Source of the DNA: Nakazawaea peltata
Taxonomy: Eukaryota > Ascomycota > Pichiomycetes > Alaninales > Pachysolenaceae
Assembly: GCA_001599355.1 (NCBI GenBank)
Contig: BCGQ01000008.1
Span: 1 to 64,000 of the forward strand
DNA length: 64,000 nt
Direction: 5' to 3'
Shown here piece by piece: positions 30,991-43,033 of the stretch. The translations under genes and the position numbers were made by a program. The notes under the pieces are model-generated. The model was not told the origin of the DNA. It saw only the letters and a program-made list of their open reading frames with translations, and ran no database searches. Within the stretch, counting starts at the first letter, position 1. Each line of letters starts with the position of its first letter.

Positions 30991-33396
30991 TCATCCCGAA
31001 CACAGATCACATGCATCTGCATCATAAGGAATCAGACATACAGGCAGCATCTCCTTATCACTCCGTTGCTTATGTTTATATGTCATTCTCTCCAAATTCT
31101 CCACCCTAGGTTTAATATTCCTAGCCTTCTCCAGTTTATCACGATCCACAGTGAATTGAATAGCAGCCGAAGCTGCTTGAGTCCGAAGGTAATACATTCC
31201 TGTCTTCAATCCCTTCTTCCATCCATAAAAATGCATACTCGTCAACTTGGACAATGTAGGATCTTTCATATAGATGTTGAGAGACTGTGATTGGTCGATA
31301 AATGGGGATCTATCAGCAGCCATATCTACCACTACTTTCTGAGGAATTTCCCAAACTGTTTTATAAAGCTCCTTAATATATTCCGGAATCCCGTTCAATC
31401 CCTGGATAGATCCATTGTTTGAGATTATGAAACTTTTCACCTCATCTGTCCAGACTCCTAAATCAACCAAGTCTCTCAATAAATAAGGATTAACGACCTG
31501 GAACTCACCGGCAAGAGCCCTTCTCGTATAGATATTGGAAGTAAGAGGTTCGAAACACTCACTATAACCGAGGATCTGGGAAGTCGACAGAGTAGGCATA
31601 GGCGCGACTAATAAAGAGTTTCTTAATCCAAACTTCTTAAGTGAGTCTTTAATTGAGGTCCAATCCCAAAGATCCGAAGGAGTAGTGTCCCAAAGATCAA
31701 ATTGAAGTACCCCTTTTGACAGCGGGGAACCTTCATAAGAATCATAAGGACCGAATTCCTTGGCCAACTCGATAGAAGTTTCCACGGCCGCATGATATAT
31801 AGTTTCGAAAATTTGGATATTCAATTTCTTGGCCTCTTCGGAAGTGAAAGCTATTCGGAGCATCATGAATGTGTCAGCGAGACCTTGAACTCCTAAAGCT
31901 ATTGGACGATGTTTGAGGTTGGAATTCTTAGCTGTTTCTGTAGGATAATAAGTTCTATCTATGACCTTATTCAAATTACGAGTAATTATTTTGCACACCG
32001 AATGCAATTTTTCAAAATCGAAACCCAAAGAATCTCCAGAAGATGTCACAAAGGCAGGCAACAGAACAGAAGCCAAATTACATACGGCAGTCTCCTTCTC
32101 ATCTGAATATTCAACAATCTCACAACATAAATTGGAAGATTTAATAGTCCCCAAATTCTTTTGGTTCGATTTCAGATTACACAGATCTTTGTAGAGCATA
32201 AATGGAGTACCTGTCTCGATCTGCGCTTCTAAGATGGCGGACCACAATTTCTGAGCTCTGATTTGAGTCTTTGCTTTCCCCAGGTTTTCATATTTTTCGT
32301 AAAGAGCTTCAAATTCCAGTCCATAAGTACTGGATAAACCTGGAGTTTCATTAGGAGAGAAGAGACTCCACATTTGGTCATTCCTCACTCTTTTCATAAA
32401 TAAATCAGGCACCCACAACAGAGGGAACAAATCCCTAGCTCTAATTTCCTCTTTCCCATGATTTTTACGGATCCCAATGAAATCAAAAATATCATTATGC
32501 CATGGTTCCAAATACACGGCGATAGCACCAGGTCTCTTATTACCTCCTTGATCTACATATCTGGCAGCATTGTTGAACACTCTCAACATCGGGATAATCC
32601 CATTAGAGGTCCCATTAGTACCAGAGATGAAACTCCCAGTCGATCTGATATTGTGAATATGCATTCCAATACCTCCTGCATTTTTAGAGATCATCGCGCA
32701 CTCCTTGAGCGTATCAAAAATCCCCTCGATGGAATCATCCTTCATTGCCACAAGGAAGCATGACAGTAACTGGGGTCTCAGAGTACCAGAATTGAAAAGT
32801 GTAGGACTTCCATGTACGAAGAAACGTTTGGACATCAATTCGTAAGTTTCTAATATCAGGTCAATGTCTTCTGGGCCATGGATTCCTACACTAACTCTCA
32901 TTAGTAAATGCTGAGGTCTCTCTGCGACGGCCCCATCTATCCTTAACAAATACGACTTTTCCAAAGTTTTGAAACCGAAATATGAGAGTTCCATATCACG
33001 TTCATATACTATCGCCGAATCCAAACGATCTTTGTTCAGCATTACCACTTTATATGTCTCTTCAGATACCATTGGTTGTTTCAATTCCAAGTCCTGATTA
33101 TAATAGGAGTATAAATCTTGTATTACGTCACTGAAAGTGGATTTTGTCTTGTCATGTAAACTTGATACAGCAATTCTTGAAGCGAGTTTTCCATAATCAG
33201 GATGAATAGTGGCCATACTAGCACAAATTTCACTGCTCAATTCATCTAACTCATCATTACTAACGTTTTCTATCGCCCCTTCTATCACTCGACGAGCAAC
33301 CGCCACTGGGTCTATATATTCGGGGTCAAGATCCGTACATAACAGTCGAATACGGTCAGTCACTTTGGATAACTCCAAAGGTCGGGATTCCACCAT
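30991..33396 (-). CDS. RNR1: Ribonucleoside-diphosphate reductase large subunit
   Basis: 801 residues from the ATG at 33396. The longer open frame to 33525 begins at GTG only 3 bp from a TATA box, so its first 43 codons are not translated. Role: reduces NDPs to dNDPs with the Rnr2/4 small subunits. Visible: ATP-cone from the start (helix VTDRIRLLC), RPQ-L[16 protein letters not shown] with the substrate-site Cys, NLCCEIVEY, the radical-site block CNLASV, APMPT-x-STSQILGY, and the C-terminal redox pair CDLCSG. CTG codons at 31588-31590 and 31720-31722 fall at conserved Ala (PTASTSQ, GSPASQG). The first strand of the ATP cone appears missing; see findings. Confidence 0.95.
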   Translation of the reverse strand: MVESRPLELSKVTDRIRLLCTDLDPEYIDPVAVARRVIEGAIENVSNDELDELSSEICASMATIHPDYGKLASRIAVSSLHDKTKSTFSDVIQDLYSYYNQDLELKQPMVSEETYKVVMLNKDRLDSAIVYERDMELSYFGFKTLEKSYLLRIDGAVAERPQHLLMRVSVGIHGPEDIDLILETYELMSKRFFVHGSPTLFNSGTLRPQLLSCFLVAMKDDSIEGIFDTLKECAMISKNAGGIGMHIHNIRSTGSFISGTNGTSNGIIPMLRVFNNAARYVDQGGNKRPGAIAVYLEPWHNDIFDFIGIRKNHGKEEIRARDLFPLLWVPDLFMKRVRNDQMWSLFSPNETPGLSSTYGLEFEALYEKYENLGKAKTQIRAQKLWSAILEAQIETGTPFMLYKDLCNLKSNQKNLGTIKSSNLCCEIVEYSDEKETAVCNLASVLLPAFVTSSGDSLGFDFEKLHSVCKIITRNLNKVIDRTYYPTETAKNSNLKHRPIALGVQGLADTFMMLRIAFTSEEAKKLNIQIFETIYHAAVETSIELAKEFGPYDSYEGSPLSKGVLQFDLWDTTPSDLWDWTSIKDSLKKFGLRNSLLVAPMPTLSTSQILGYSECFEPLTSNIYTRRALAGEFQVVNPYLLRDLVDLGVWTDEVKSFIISNNGSIQGLNGIPEYIKELYKTVWEIPQKVVVDMAADRSPFIDQSQSLNIYMKDPTLSKLTSMHFYGWKKGLKTGMYYLRTQAASAAIQFTVDRDKLEKARNIKPRVENLERMTYKHKQRSDKEMLPVCLIPYDADACDLCSG

Positions 33397-33527
33397 CTTT
33401 GCCGTGGTATTTGTAATATATATGACCTTTAACGCCCCTTGAGATGAGCATTGGAAGATTAGTGAATTTTTTGGAAAGAAATAGGGGCTGTTGAAAATTA
33501 GCAAGATTACGTAATAGGTTACCACTA

Positions 33528-33535
33528 CTTATATA
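33528..33535 (-). promoter_or_regulatory. TATA box of RNR1
   Basis: TATATAAG on the minus strand, 132-139 bp before the RNR1 ATG at 33396. It rules out the GTG-initiated N-terminal extension of the open frame. Confidence 0.5.
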
Positions 33536-34248
33536 GAGGGGTTGAGGATAGGGGTGGGAAATTAGAAAAAACTTGGGAAGAGCCTCGAAAGAACTTGAAA
33601 AGTTGTCTAGACCATGCAAGTTACTGTAGTGATTAAGTTGAGTATACTAGCTGAATTGAATATAATTATTATATATTCTTTAACGTTTCTTCCTTACTAT
33701 TTCCCTATTTTCTGTATTTCCCTATATTTTTCTATAATTTCCTATACATTGTGCTTTTCCTTATTGTTCCTTACAAATTTCTAGAAGCTCAGTTTTTGTA
33801 TAATTTTCTCATATTTTGCTGTATATTTCGTACTATAGGCAACCATGGGACCACACTGTGCCATAGAGGAGACCACCATACCAGACAGAACACTATACCA
33901 GGTAACAACACTATACCAGACAAGAACACTATACCAGATAACAATACTACCCGAGATAAGACCACCACATCACATCTCTTCACCATAAATCACTACTATT
34001 AATCTCTCTCCAATCTTTATGCTAATCCCTCCCTACCTGTCTGCCATTCATATTTCGCTCCCCGTGTCAATAAAAAATTTTCTCCAGCAAATCCAACACT
34101 CCAAAGAATCACCGCTCAATCCCCCCCTTTAAACATAAACGCCATCAAATAATTCAATCCAACAAACGTGAATTGGTCATTTTTATACAAATAAGAGGCG
34201 CGGAATCGAGGTTTAGCGGATTTCAAAACACAATCTATATCAGCGCTG
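33536..34248. other. Divergent intergenic region between RNR1 and NOT1
   Basis: The left part is the RNR1 promoter; no MluI-type ACGCGT cell-cycle box is visible. The right part has a TATA-like TTTTTATACAAATAAG at about 34177-34195 before the NOT1 leader. Between them lies the 18-bp tandem repeat listed separately. Confidence 0.45.
33877..33965. repeat. 18-bp minisatellite, about five copies
   Basis: Units begin at 33877 (17 bases), 33894, 33912, 33930 and 33948, with consensus CTATACCAGAYAAVAACA and increasing divergence at both ends. It is non-coding in context (RNR1 promoter to NOT1 leader). Confidence 0.8.
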
Positions 34249-34358
34249 GTAAGTACCTTCCCCCCTTCCCCCCTAATTAACGCCACTACCAAGGACCCCT
34301 TTACCCCTTTACACCATTGGCGTTAACCCCATCAACCTTCAAGTACTAACGCCATCAG
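34249..34358 (+). other. Probable 5' leader intron of NOT1
   Basis: Donor GTAAGT at 34249-34254, branch site TACTAAC at 34344-34350 and acceptor CAG ending at 34358, all matching the three verified-by-frame introns of the window. The NOT1 ATG lies 6 bases after the acceptor, and an in-frame TGA directly precedes it, so the intron is in the untranslated leader. No ATG is present in the short exon upstream. Length 110 bp. Confidence 0.65.
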
Positions 34359-34364
34359 CCTTGA

Positions 34365-37300
34365 ATGGATTTGAATCACAAACCGGCCCACATAACAAAA
34401 GACCTAGAGAGAATTCTCTTTTCCAAAATAGTTTTAGCCATCGGCGACGCCACCCATTCAAATATCGACTCCATCTTATCCCAAATCAAAGATTTAACTA
34501 CTGGGTACCCATACTTAAAGGCCAAGTTTGTTCATTACATCTTTTATTTACTAGCCGTTGAATTCAGAGCTCAAACTCTCGATAAGGATTCTCTGATTTA
34601 TATTATTGCTCAGCATCTCATTGATTACGGATCCGAATATTTTCGCGACATCAATCCATTTGCCCATCCTTCAACGTTAAAAAAATTCCCTCTCAGCAAT
34701 AACACTGGAGAATTTTTAACTTGTATTCAACCTAATCCGTTCATCAAATTCTGGGCTTTACTCAATTACACTGAATCAGAGTCAAAACCTCATCCGGATT
34801 ACCAGATAATCACCACTTTACAGAATTATCTTAACGAATTCAACGAGTTTCTTGTTAACGAATCTCAAGTCGCTAAAGTACCTGTTGATTGCAAGCTTGA
34901 CGTTCTTAACAAGGTTTTATTCTCGTCTCATTTCAGTTTTTACGAGAAACTTTACTTATCAGCTCGTCTTACCAATCAAGTACCTTCGGAGAAAGCAAGC
35001 CCAATTCTTCGCAAGTTTGCCGTATCATTAAAAGAAATGTCTGCTAAACAATTTTTCCAAGAAATAAATCCAAAGGATTTGTCGGTGTCTTCATTGTTGC
35101 CATCGGTGTTGTCTTTCAATAGTGATGTCACTCTGGCTACACTGTTCCTGTTGGCTGAAGTGTTGGCCCCAACATCCCAAGGACTTTCTAAAGAACATAC
35201 TGGCTTGACTAACCCAGACATTGTCCAATCAACCGCTAAAGGTGTATCATTACAACTGGAATTGAAGAAAATAGAATTAGATTGGTCTAAAGTTATACAA
35301 GGAGTATTGGTGGAATTGGGAGAATCAAGTCTGGACCTTGTCACTGTCGCTTCCATCTCTCAATTTTTACTGCTGTTACCATCGGCTCCTTCACATGATG
35401 ATTTCTTCTTGCAAGTAGCCCATTTATCTGACAAACCTTTATTACAACAAAGTATCACTATTGCTGTTCATGATTTAAGAAACCATTTTGCATCTGGAGG
35501 TTTTAACATTCTCTCTTTGGATCTTAAGAAATCATGGCCAAAGGCTAAGGCAAACGTTAGAGAGTCCATTTTTTACTTTGAGTCTGTATGTAAATTGGTT
35601 CTTTATACTCTTAGTAACCTTACAAATGCTGGACTTGAACCTTCTACCAAGATGTTACAATTATTCCATGCTGATATGCTGGATAGTCCCGATTATTTTG
35701 CTTTAGCAGCCTCGGAAATCAAAGATTCTGCTATCCAAAAGATATTCGAGAACTTAATAATGGCTTTACTTGATATCAAATCGCCAGTTTTGGAAGATTT
35801 ATTACCGATTTTACAAAAAGAATCACCTTCAAACCTGGCTGATTTACTCAAAAAGTATTATTCTACCAATGGGTTCGAATCTGCAACCAAATTTATCAAA
35901 TTCATCTCGGGGGAGACCTTGATAAGTTTTTTGGATTCCATTTCGAACCCGCAAGAGCTCTTACTGATATCTATCTTTGCCGGTAAATACGGTAACCATC
36001 AGGAGGTGATGAGTGTATTACATTCCAAGATTAAGAGTTATACCGATAATGACAGATCAATCTTTGTAGAGTCATTCATAAAGACCGTCACTTCAGAAGT
36101 TGAATTCAGTCTGGATCCTTCTTATGATGACAGATTACCTCTTGAATTCGCCTATAAATTGATGGTATTCTTTGATCAAGATGAGAATTCCAGTTATATT
36201 ATTCAATTCCATGCTTTGGACCGTTACAATGAGCTTCAAGTCAAGTTCTTACAAGCCTTCCCACGTTTATCCAATTACGGATTTGGTCATGATGAAGCTA
36301 TTAAGATTGCTGACTCTCTAAATAGCAAGGGATTCACCGGAGATGTGGAATTGAAAATGAAAACTTATTTCGAACAAATGTATTCCAGACAAATCGAGAT
36401 CAAGGATATTACCGATTTGCTCGTCAAGTTGAAAGCTTCGGATGAACCTAACGATCAAGACTTGTTTGCTTGTATGCTTCAGTCTATTATTGATGAGTAC
36501 AGATTCTATCCTTCGTATCCAACTGAGGCCATTCTGTTGACTTCTGTCTTATTTGGATCGTTGATTTTCTTCAGATTATTCGAAGGAACCACTTTGAAGA
36601 TTGCTTTAAGATACGTATTGGAATCTGCTCGTATGCCTAGCGACAGTAATATGTTCAAATTCGCAGTACAGGCTCTCTTCGCAAGTAGAGCTAGATTAGT
36701 TGACTTCAGATCTTATTGTACTGCTTTGGTTGGAATAGAAGCTTTGAAAGGTCATAAACTGTTGTACAATGATTTAGTTGCGATCTCCGAAGGAACTTAT
36801 GCCCCACCTTCAAAGCCTGTGGTTAAGAAGGAAGCTCCAAAAGAAATCTCATCGAAATTCAGATCACTCCATGTTGGAAGTGTCAATATTGAAACTAACG
36901 CTCCAGAAGAAGTTTCGGAAGTTGTATCATTTGCATTGAACAATTTAAGTGAGAGAAATTTGGAATCGAGTTGTGCTGAATTGAAGGCCAAAATCACCGA
37001 AGAATATTACGATTATTTCGCCAATATTTTGGTATCTCAAAGAGCTAAATTAGAACCAAACTATCATGAATTATACTCAAAGATTGTTCTGTTGTTCGAT
37101 TCTAAGGGATTCGATTCGATTCTTGTTAACTTCACCGTGGCTCAGATTATCAATATCTTGAACAAAGATGAACCTTCTGATTCTGATAGACAACATTTGA
37201 AGAATTTAGGATCATGGCTTGGACTTATCACTTTGAAAAGAGAAAGACCAATTAAGTCGAATCAAATTTTCTTTGAATTGTTATTGATCGAAGCAAGTGA

Positions 37301-40300
37301 CTCTCAAAAGTTGGCTGTTGTCCTTCCATTTGTTTGTAAAGTACTTGTGGCCACTAAAAGCTCTAAAATCTTCCTGTACCCAAGTCCATGGACCGTTGGT
37401 ATATTGGAAATTTTCAAGGAATTGTATGACCATGCTGACTTGAGTTTGAATTTGAAGTTTGAGATTGAAGTATTATGTAATACTTTGAGAATTGATTTGA
37501 CGGTTATTGAACTGTCAAGCATTATTAGAACTCATGCTCCAAGTTATGTTAACGATGTTTGGAATTCGATTGATGTTGGTAGAACTGAAGGTAAGGCTGC
37601 TTTAATTGATACACCTAGTCCGGAGCTGCTGCTTTTACAACAACAGCAACAGCAGCAGCAACAACAACAACAGCTTCTCCAGCAGCAACAACTCCTTCAA
37701 CAACAGCAACAACAACAGCAGCAACAACAAGCTCCTCAACCAACACTTGATATTTCATCTGCTTTCGAACTGGTTGTTGCTCAATCAAGCAACCCTATCT
37801 TACAGAACGAGACGATGAAGAATTTGTTCCAATTTGCTTTGACAAGAGCCCTTAAAGAACTCTTACCCTCGATCATCGACAGAGTCAATGCAATTGCTAT
37901 TCATGCCGCAAGAAATTTGGTTTTGAAGGACTTTGCCTTAGACCCATATGAGAACAAGTTACTGAGTTCTGCTCATCGTCTTTTGACTAGTTTAATCGAG
38001 AGTTTGACTCCAGTTCAATGTCGTGATAACTTGAAACAAAGTATTTTGATCATTGTTCGTTCAACTTTGGGTGATGATGCTGCTTCTGCCGAAGAACAAT
38101 TGGCTCTTGCTCTGGAAGAAGTCACTCCAATTGGTGTTGAATTGATTAAGAACACAGCAATGAAGGGTGCTGTCGCTGATCTTGAAAAGATCATGACCCC
38201 AAGTTATCTTGTTCGTCGTTCTTATAGAGGATCTCCACAACAGTTTGTCGATGTCAATGTTGCTTCCAGATATGCTGTAGGATTACCTGAACCTTTAGGA
38301 TTAAAGGCTGGTGGAGTCAATGCTGAGCAATACTCTGTTTATGAGAATTTCGGTAGACAGTCCTTGGCGATTGCAAGAAATAATATGCAACAAGCTCAAG
38401 CACAGGCTCAACAGCAACAACAAGTTCAAGCTCAGCAAGTTCAACAAGCCCAGGCACAAGCTCAGGCTCAAGCTCAGGCTCAAGCTCAAGCTCAGGCACA
38501 AGCTCAGGCACAGGCACAAGCTCAGGCACACGCCCAAGCTCAAGCCCAAGCACAAGCTCAGGCTCAGGCCCAGGCTCAAGCACAAGCCCAGTCCCAAGTT
38601 GGTCACGCTCCTCCATTCGACGAGCAACCTTCTCTGTTCAATAATGAGCTGCAACTTCTGTCTCAATTCGGTCAACCTCAAGTATTAGAAAACATGTTGG
38701 AACAAACTTTGGACAAGATTCTTACCTCCACTATTGAGTCAACTAATACTTCTCTCGCTGAGATTACAGACGATAATATGATCAAATTATATATGGCTCA
38801 ACTGTTGGCTATCTGTTTGCGTTCTCCACAGAAGGATGCCGCTTTCCTTAGCCTTCTGCAATTGATCGTTCAGGCACTTTTCACTTCATGTGAGAAGTCT
38901 CTTAGTTGCGAGGTTTTGGTATCATTGTTGGAGAGCGCTTGTGCTTTCTCGCCAAGTGCTTTGTACGATGTCAGTCATTGGTGTGTTCAAGTTTATGACG
39001 AACGTAAGTTCAACAAAAACGTGATCATCAGCCTCTTGAAAACTGGTATGTTGATCAACTCCACAGAATTCGACACTTCATTGTCCAAATATGTATTGGA
39101 AAACAATGAGGCTGCTATCAAATTCTCTATTGATTTGCTTGAAGAGATTGTATTCTCGCAGAAGAAGACCGATCTTTTACGTTGTGAATTCATTGGAGTT
39201 ATGATGGCTTTGAAGGTGAGTGAGAAACCTGAAGCTAAAGAGTTCATTTCGAAAATGGATACTCTTCAACTGAAGGAGAACGATCAAGTATCACAAGAAG
39301 AACAATTTGGTTATATATTTGCTCAGTGGGTCAAACTTTGTGATCATGAATTACTTGCTAACGCTAAGAAGATTCGCTCCACATTCATTAAACAATTATT
39401 CGATACTAATGTTTTGTCTGAGAGAGATAGTTTCGTCAAGTTCATGAGAATGGCTATCGAGATTGCCGTCATTCTGTTCAACAAGGAGAATGATTCCAAG
39501 AAAACCAAGGTTGATTTCTACTTGACCACCGATGCTTTCGCCGATTTATTGATGGAAATTATCATCAATATCGAAGACGATGCTAAATTCGTTCAAAGAG
39601 GAGCTATCTTAGAAGTGATGCTTTCTGTTTTGATCACTTACTTTGCTAATGATCATCAGAATGCCGCTCTGTTCAACCAAAGACCATATTTCAGGATCTT
39701 ATCAAGCTTGTTGACCAACTTCTCCGAATACTCTTCTCGTGTTCCAGAATATGAGTTGTTCCTGCCAAGATTCTACTCAATTATCCTGGAAAAATTATTG
39801 GCTATGCAACCTCTGCTGTTCCCAGGATTCACATTTGCTTGGATTTCATTGATCTCTCATAGACTTTTCATGCCAAAGATCTTACTGTGTAACGATAAAC
39901 GTAAGGTGTGTTGGTCTAGATATGTGTTGCTCCTCAGCCTGTTACTCAAATTCCAAACTACTTATGTCACTAACAAACAGGTTCCAGATATGTTATCTCT
40001 TGTTTACAAGGGTACCTTACGTATCTTTTTGTTGCTTTTCCACGACTTCCCTGAGTTGTTGGTTGAACATCATTATCAATTGACCGTTGATATGCCTCCT
40101 TCTTATACTCAATTGAGAAATGTCGTATTATCGGCCTTCCCTAAGAAGATGAGCTTCCCAGATGCGGCAGCAGCTGCTCAATCTGGATTGAAAATGGAAT
40201 CTATGCCAGAAATTAACGAATCTCCAATCCTCGCTTATAACCCTAGCACAGATTTGGATGAGTCATCGAAGTCTTTGAGAAAGAATATCGATAATTATAT

Positions 40301-40859
40301 CCGCGTACCATCGAAATCCACCTTAAAGAACATTATTTCTGCTTTAGCATTGAATTCTGCTGCTACCGAAGGTGGCATTGGATACTGCAAGTTACATTAC
40401 AATACCAGATTGGTCAATCTGTTAGTATTGTATGTTGGTATTTGTGCCATCAACAATGGATCATCTACATTTGCTACAAGTTCTTCAGAATGTATCTTCT
40501 TGAAGGATCTCATTCTGGAATCCGATATCGAGTTACAATACCATTTGTTTGTACTGATTTGTAACCAATTGAGATATCCAAATTCTCATACTTATTGGTT
40601 CAGTTCTCTTTTGATCTTTATGTTTGGATCTCAATCTTTGTGGGGTGCAAAGACCGAAGATATCCAACAAATCATCACTAGAACTTTACTTGAACGTATC
40701 ATTGCGAACAGACCTCATCCATGGGGATTGTTCATTACATTTGTCGAATTATTAAAGAACAACAAGTACTCATTCTTTGATTTACCGTTTACCAAGGAAT
40801 CCCCCGAGCTCCAAAGGTTATTCGGATCATTGCAGAAGTACATTGCATCACCTAATTAA
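34365..40859 (+). CDS. CDC39: CCR4-NOT scaffold subunit Not1
   Basis: 2164 residues, the scaffold of the CCR4-NOT deadenylase and transcription complex. The N-terminal HEAT region runs to about 800; the MIF4G domain that binds Caf1/Pop2 is about 826-1050; the Caf40-binding DUF3819 helices are about 1135-1310 ([19 protein letters not shown]); the C-terminal Not1 superfamily domain that binds Not2/Not5 occupies about 1800-2160 ([19 protein letters not shown]). A Gln tract (about 1090-1124) links MIF4G to DUF3819 and a long Gln-Ala alternating tract (about 1342-1411) follows DUF3819. Many CTG codons occur throughout, so a standard translation misreads dozens of residues as Leu. A leader intron probably precedes it. 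Confidence 0.96.
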   Translation: MDLNHKPAHITKDLERILFSKIVLAIGDATHSNIDSILSQIKDLTTGYPYLKAKFVHYIFYLLAVEFRAQTLDKDSLIYIIAQHLIDYGSEYFRDINPFAHPSTLKKFPLSNNTGEFLTCIQPNPFIKFWALLNYTESESKPHPDYQIITTLQNYLNEFNEFLVNESQVAKVPVDCKLDVLNKVLFSSHFSFYEKLYLSARLTNQVPSEKASPILRKFAVSLKEMSAKQFFQEINPKDLSVSSLLPSVLSFNSDVTLATLFLLAEVLAPTSQGLSKEHTGLTNPDIVQSTAKGVSLQLELKKIELDWSKVIQGVLVELGESSLDLVTVASISQFLLLLPSAPSHDDFFLQVAHLSDKPLLQQSITIAVHDLRNHFASGGFNILSLDLKKSWPKAKANVRESIFYFESVCKLVLYTLSNLTNAGLEPSTKMLQLFHADMLDSPDYFALAASEIKDSAIQKIFENLIMALLDIKSPVLEDLLPILQKESPSNLADLLKKYYSTNGFESATKFIKFISGETLISFLDSISNPQELLLISIFAGKYGNHQEVMSVLHSKIKSYTDNDRSIFVESFIKTVTSEVEFSLDPSYDDRLPLEFAYKLMVFFDQDENSSYIIQFHALDRYNELQVKFLQAFPRLSNYGFGHDEAIKIADSLNSKGFTGDVELKMKTYFEQMYSRQIEIKDITDLLVKLKASDEPNDQDLFACMLQSIIDEYRFYPSYPTEAILLTSVLFGSLIFFRLFEGTTLKIALRYVLESARMPSDSNMFKFAVQALFASRARLVDFRSYCTALVGIEALKGHKLLYNDLVAISEGTYAPPSKPVVKKEAPKEISSKFRSLHVGSVNIETNAPEEVSEVVSFALNNLSERNLESSCAELKAKITEEYYDYFANILVSQRAKLEPNYHELYSKIVLLFDSKGFDSILVNFTVAQIINILNKDEPSDSDRQHLKNLGSWLGLITLKRERPIKSNQIFFELLLIEASDSQKLAVVLPFVCKVLVATKSSKIFLYPSPWTVGILEIFKELYDHADLSLNLKFEIEVLCNTLRIDLTVIELSSIIRTHAPSYVNDVWNSIDVGRTEGKAALIDTPSPELLLLQQQQQQQQQQQQLLQQQQLLQQQQQQQQQQQAPQPTLDISSAFELVVAQSSNPILQNETMKNLFQFALTRALKELLPSIIDRVNAIAIHAARNLVLKDFALDPYENKLLSSAHRLLTSLIESLTPVQCRDNLKQSILIIVRSTLGDDAASAEEQLALALEEVTPIGVELIKNTAMKGAVADLEKIMTPSYLVRRSYRGSPQQFVDVNVASRYAVGLPEPLGLKAGGVNAEQYSVYENFGRQSLAIARNNMQQAQAQAQQQQQVQAQQVQQAQAQAQAQAQAQAQAQAQAQAQAQAQAHAQAQAQAQAQAQAQAQAQAQSQVGHAPPFDEQPSLFNNELQLLSQFGQPQVLENMLEQTLDKILTSTIESTNTSLAEITDDNMIKLYMAQLLAICLRSPQKDAAFLSLLQLIVQALFTSCEKSLSCEVLVSLLESACAFSPSALYDVSHWCVQVYDERKFNKNVIISLLKTGMLINSTEFDTSLSKYVLENNEAAIKFSIDLLEEIVFSQKKTDLLRCEFIGVMMALKVSEKPEAKEFISKMDTLQLKENDQVSQEEQFGYIFAQWVKLCDHELLANAKKIRSTFIKQLFDTNVLSERDSFVKFMRMAIEIAVILFNKENDSKKTKVDFYLTTDAFADLLMEIIINIEDDAKFVQRGAILEVMLSVLITYFANDHQNAALFNQRPYFRILSSLLTNFSEYSSRVPEYELFLPRFYSIILEKLLAMQPLLFPGFTFAWISLISHRLFMPKILLCNDKRKVCWSRYVLLLSLLLKFQTTYVTNKQVPDMLSLVYKGTLRIFLLLFHDFPELLVEHHYQLTVDMPPSYTQLRNVVLSAFPKKMSFPDAAAAAQSGLKMESMPEINESPILAYNPSTDLDESSKSLRKNIDNYIRVPSKSTLKNIISALALNSAATEGGIGYCKLHYNTRLVNLLVLYVGICAINNGSSTFATSSSECIFLKDLILESDIELQYHLFVLICNQLRYPNSHTYWFSSLLIFMFGSQSLWGAKTEDIQQIITRTLLERIIANRPHPWGLFITFVELLKNNKYSFFDLPFTKESPELQRLFGSLQKYIASPN
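37636..37738 (+). repeat. Glutamine (CAA/CAG) tract in NOT1
   Basis: About 34 codons, mostly CAA/CAG with a few CTC/CTT Leu, located in the linker between the Caf1-binding and Caf40-binding domains. Mixed codons suggest an old, interrupted tract. Confidence 0.9.
38392..38600 (+). repeat. Gln-Ala dipeptide tract in NOT1
   Basis: About 70 codons of mainly (CAA/CAG)(GCT/GCA/GCC), with a 6-bp periodicity, in the linker before the C-terminal half. All Ala codons here are GCN, none is CTG. Confidence 0.9.
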
Positions 40860-41071
40860 TTATATAGTAATGTATATTAAGATTGATAGAGTGTAGATGA
40901 AAGGCCAGCAAGACTAGCATACCAAAGACCATCACAGTGTATTATTGACTGTGCTTGAGTTTACGGTATCTACAGCAGGTATGTAAATTAATGGGATTGT
41001 ATTAGTTTGTCATCTCTTAAATGACTATTATTGGTATTTTATAATATTAGATTGATGATCATTTGAGATGA

Positions 41072-43033
41072 TCATTTGAAAGCAATATTGAGTGGAAGAT
41101 CAAGTTGAGAAACAGTTGGATGATAATTTTTACTGTAGTTTCCATTTTTAAAATTGAATACTGCTGATGCAGTGTAAAGTCTTGCATAAGTGGAAGACTG
41201 GAAGTCTGGAAGGATCGCATAATTTTTCAAGAAAGTCTGCTTGAAAGTCAAGCCAAGCTTTATTGATTTAGTATAACTCACGTCACCTGAATTGTTGATG
41301 ACTTCCCAGTGTCCTTCTTCTTTGGTGATATCGAAGGAGTCAGCAAAACTATGTTTCAGCAAAGGCTTAATATTGCCCAAACAATTGACCCCGTTAAGAA
41401 GACTTTTCAGGAATTGAACTCTAGCAGGGCATTGATGCTTCAACTTGATTATTTCGAGTAATGGCAATTTCAACTGGTTCAGATACGTTTTGGAGTTAAC
41501 AAACCACATGGGATCCAAGTCTACTGGAATTTCAAGATGCCCAGAACAAAGCTTCATGATTTTATAATCGAATGTGATATCAAGTTCTTGGAACAACAGT
41601 TCTGGATTTTCTAAATTCACATTAGGTGTTTTCAAATCGCTAGGAGGAGAGTATTCCAACTGTAAATCTATTGACACCGGATCTGAACCCTTTCCAGAGA
41701 AATCCATGACCAAAGGAGTCTTGAAGCCAGTTGTGGAAATTTTCATGTGCCCCATATGTGGACTACCCCCCAAAAATTTATGAGATTTCATTGGTAACTG
41801 TGTAATAGTTTCGAAAGTCTGAGACTCTTGAAGGTCAAGCGAATCAGAGAGACTGTGAGAAGATTGTCTGGAAAACACAGCTTGGACTTCTGGATATTCC
41901 ACAGGTTGCTTAACAAAGCCTGTTGTTTGAACATCAATACTTGAAGTCAATACTTCTTCTAAATATCTCAAGAGACGTCTAAATTGTTGTTTGGAAGTCA
42001 ATTCATACTGTTTGAAGGGAACACCTCTAGGAATAAATGAAAAATATTGCTGGGAATGAACTTTGACACAGGGAATCTGAGACAATGAATCCAAAACAAC
42101 CACTTTAGCATTTATTGAATACGTGATAGAATAGTTGATCCCTGTTAAATCATTCGGATTGTGCCCATGTTGCATTTCAAGTCTATTAGAATTTATCGTA
42201 GAATTCAAAGGCATCATATATTCTAATAAACCAGCACTTGGAGGTAAAAGGAACTTAGATTCCAGCATCAAGAAATCCTCTCTTTCCTCAAGAGCCAAAG
42301 AATCAGGCATCTTGAAGAAAAATGGCCTTTTGAAGTTTGAACGTGGTGGAAGGCTTTTAATTTTTGGCCAAGGAATGACTGGGCAAGCTTCTGGATCAAA
42401 ATCAATATGAGCCCCGGTGAAAGTAGTGGCCATATCGACGATTTGTAAGAAGCATTTCCGACGGATAGGCAGATCATAGCCATCTCGCTGTACTTCATTG
42501 CCTTCCAAAGTGACAATTATATTATCGAATTCACAAGTTATATCAGACTTGTTCTCGATAGATAATTGACCTCTTAATATATCCCCTGTAGTGTAGCGTT
42601 CTTTTGGGTTGGTGATGACCAAACTCAACTTGATACCGTCTGTCGATTGAGTAGTATCACAATTACAATAGTCGTAATTAGTCAAAGAACCTTCTTCTGA
42701 GGTCTCAGCAGTATCGAGACTCGAAATAGTAGTACCAGATATGCTAGTGCGAGCACTACTGGCATAATCTGGAGGGGGTAATAACGAGCCAGAGACAGAC
42801 CCTGTGGCAGACGCTGTGACAGACCCAGCACTATTTGTACGTTCCGTAGGCAACCTATTCCCATATAAAGATTGGTCGAGCTGATAAGAAGGTAAAATAT
42901 GATTCAAAGTGTCGTCGCGTGAATTGCCACCCTGGGGCACTGGCGCGTTATTCATTGTTTGGGGGTCGTATGAGGGAATGGGGTCTTCCTCTGATCTTGA
43001 CTTTTTGAAATTTAAAGGTCTGAAACGCAGCAT
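41072..43033 (-). CDS. Arrestin-related Bul1/Spo23-like ubiquitin-ligase adaptor
   Basis: 653 residues from the ATG at 43033 (the open frame to 43048 begins with TTG). The disordered N-terminus has three PY-like motifs that can bind WW domains of Rsp5: IPSY (19-22), LPSY (47-50) and PPDY (87-90). An arrestin-like beta domain starts about residue 135: LVITNPKERYTTGDILRGQL and IENKSDITCEFDNIIVTLEG resemble the Bul1_N fold. Proteins of this type bring Rsp5 to plasma-membrane transporters for ubiquitination. Which of the Bul1/2/3 or Spo23 lines it belongs to cannot be settled by eye. Confidence 0.6.
   Translation of the reverse strand: MLRFRPLNFKKSRSEEDPIPSYDPQTMNNAPVPQGGNSRDDTLNHILPSYQLDQSLYGNRLPTERTNSAGSVTASATGSVSGSLLPPPDYASSARTSISGTTISSLDTAETSEEGSLTNYDYCNCDTTQSTDGIKLSLVITNPKERYTTGDILRGQLSIENKSDITCEFDNIIVTLEGNEVQRDGYDLPIRRKCFLQIVDMATTFTGAHIDFDPEACPVIPWPKIKSLPPRSNFKRPFFFKMPDSLALEEREDFLMLESKFLLPPSAGLLEYMMPLNSTINSNRLEMQHGHNPNDLTGINYSITYSINAKVVVLDSLSQIPCVKVHSQQYFSFIPRGVPFKQYELTSKQQFRRLLRYLEEVLTSSIDVQTTGFVKQPVEYPEVQAVFSRQSSHSLSDSLDLQESQTFETITQLPMKSHKFLGGSPHMGHMKISTTGFKTPLVMDFSGKGSDPVSIDLQLEYSPPSDLKTPNVNLENPELLFQELDITFDYKIMKLCSGHLEIPVDLDPMWFVNSKTYLNQLKLPLLEIIKLKHQCPARVQFLKSLLNGVNCLGNIKPLLKHSFADSFDITKEEGHWEVINNSGDVSYTKSIKLGLTFKQTFLKNYAILPDFQSSTYARLYTASAVFNFKNGNYSKNYHPTVSQLDLPLNIAFK

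Noticed and set aside
33397-33525. N-terminal extension of RNR1
   Set aside because: It needs a GTG start 3 bp from the TATA box and would add a hydrophobic stretch unknown in the family.
38301-38688. Minus- and plus-strand frames across the NOT1 Gln-Ala tract
   Set aside because: They are out-of-frame shadows of the repeat; the NOT1 frame is conserved on both sides.
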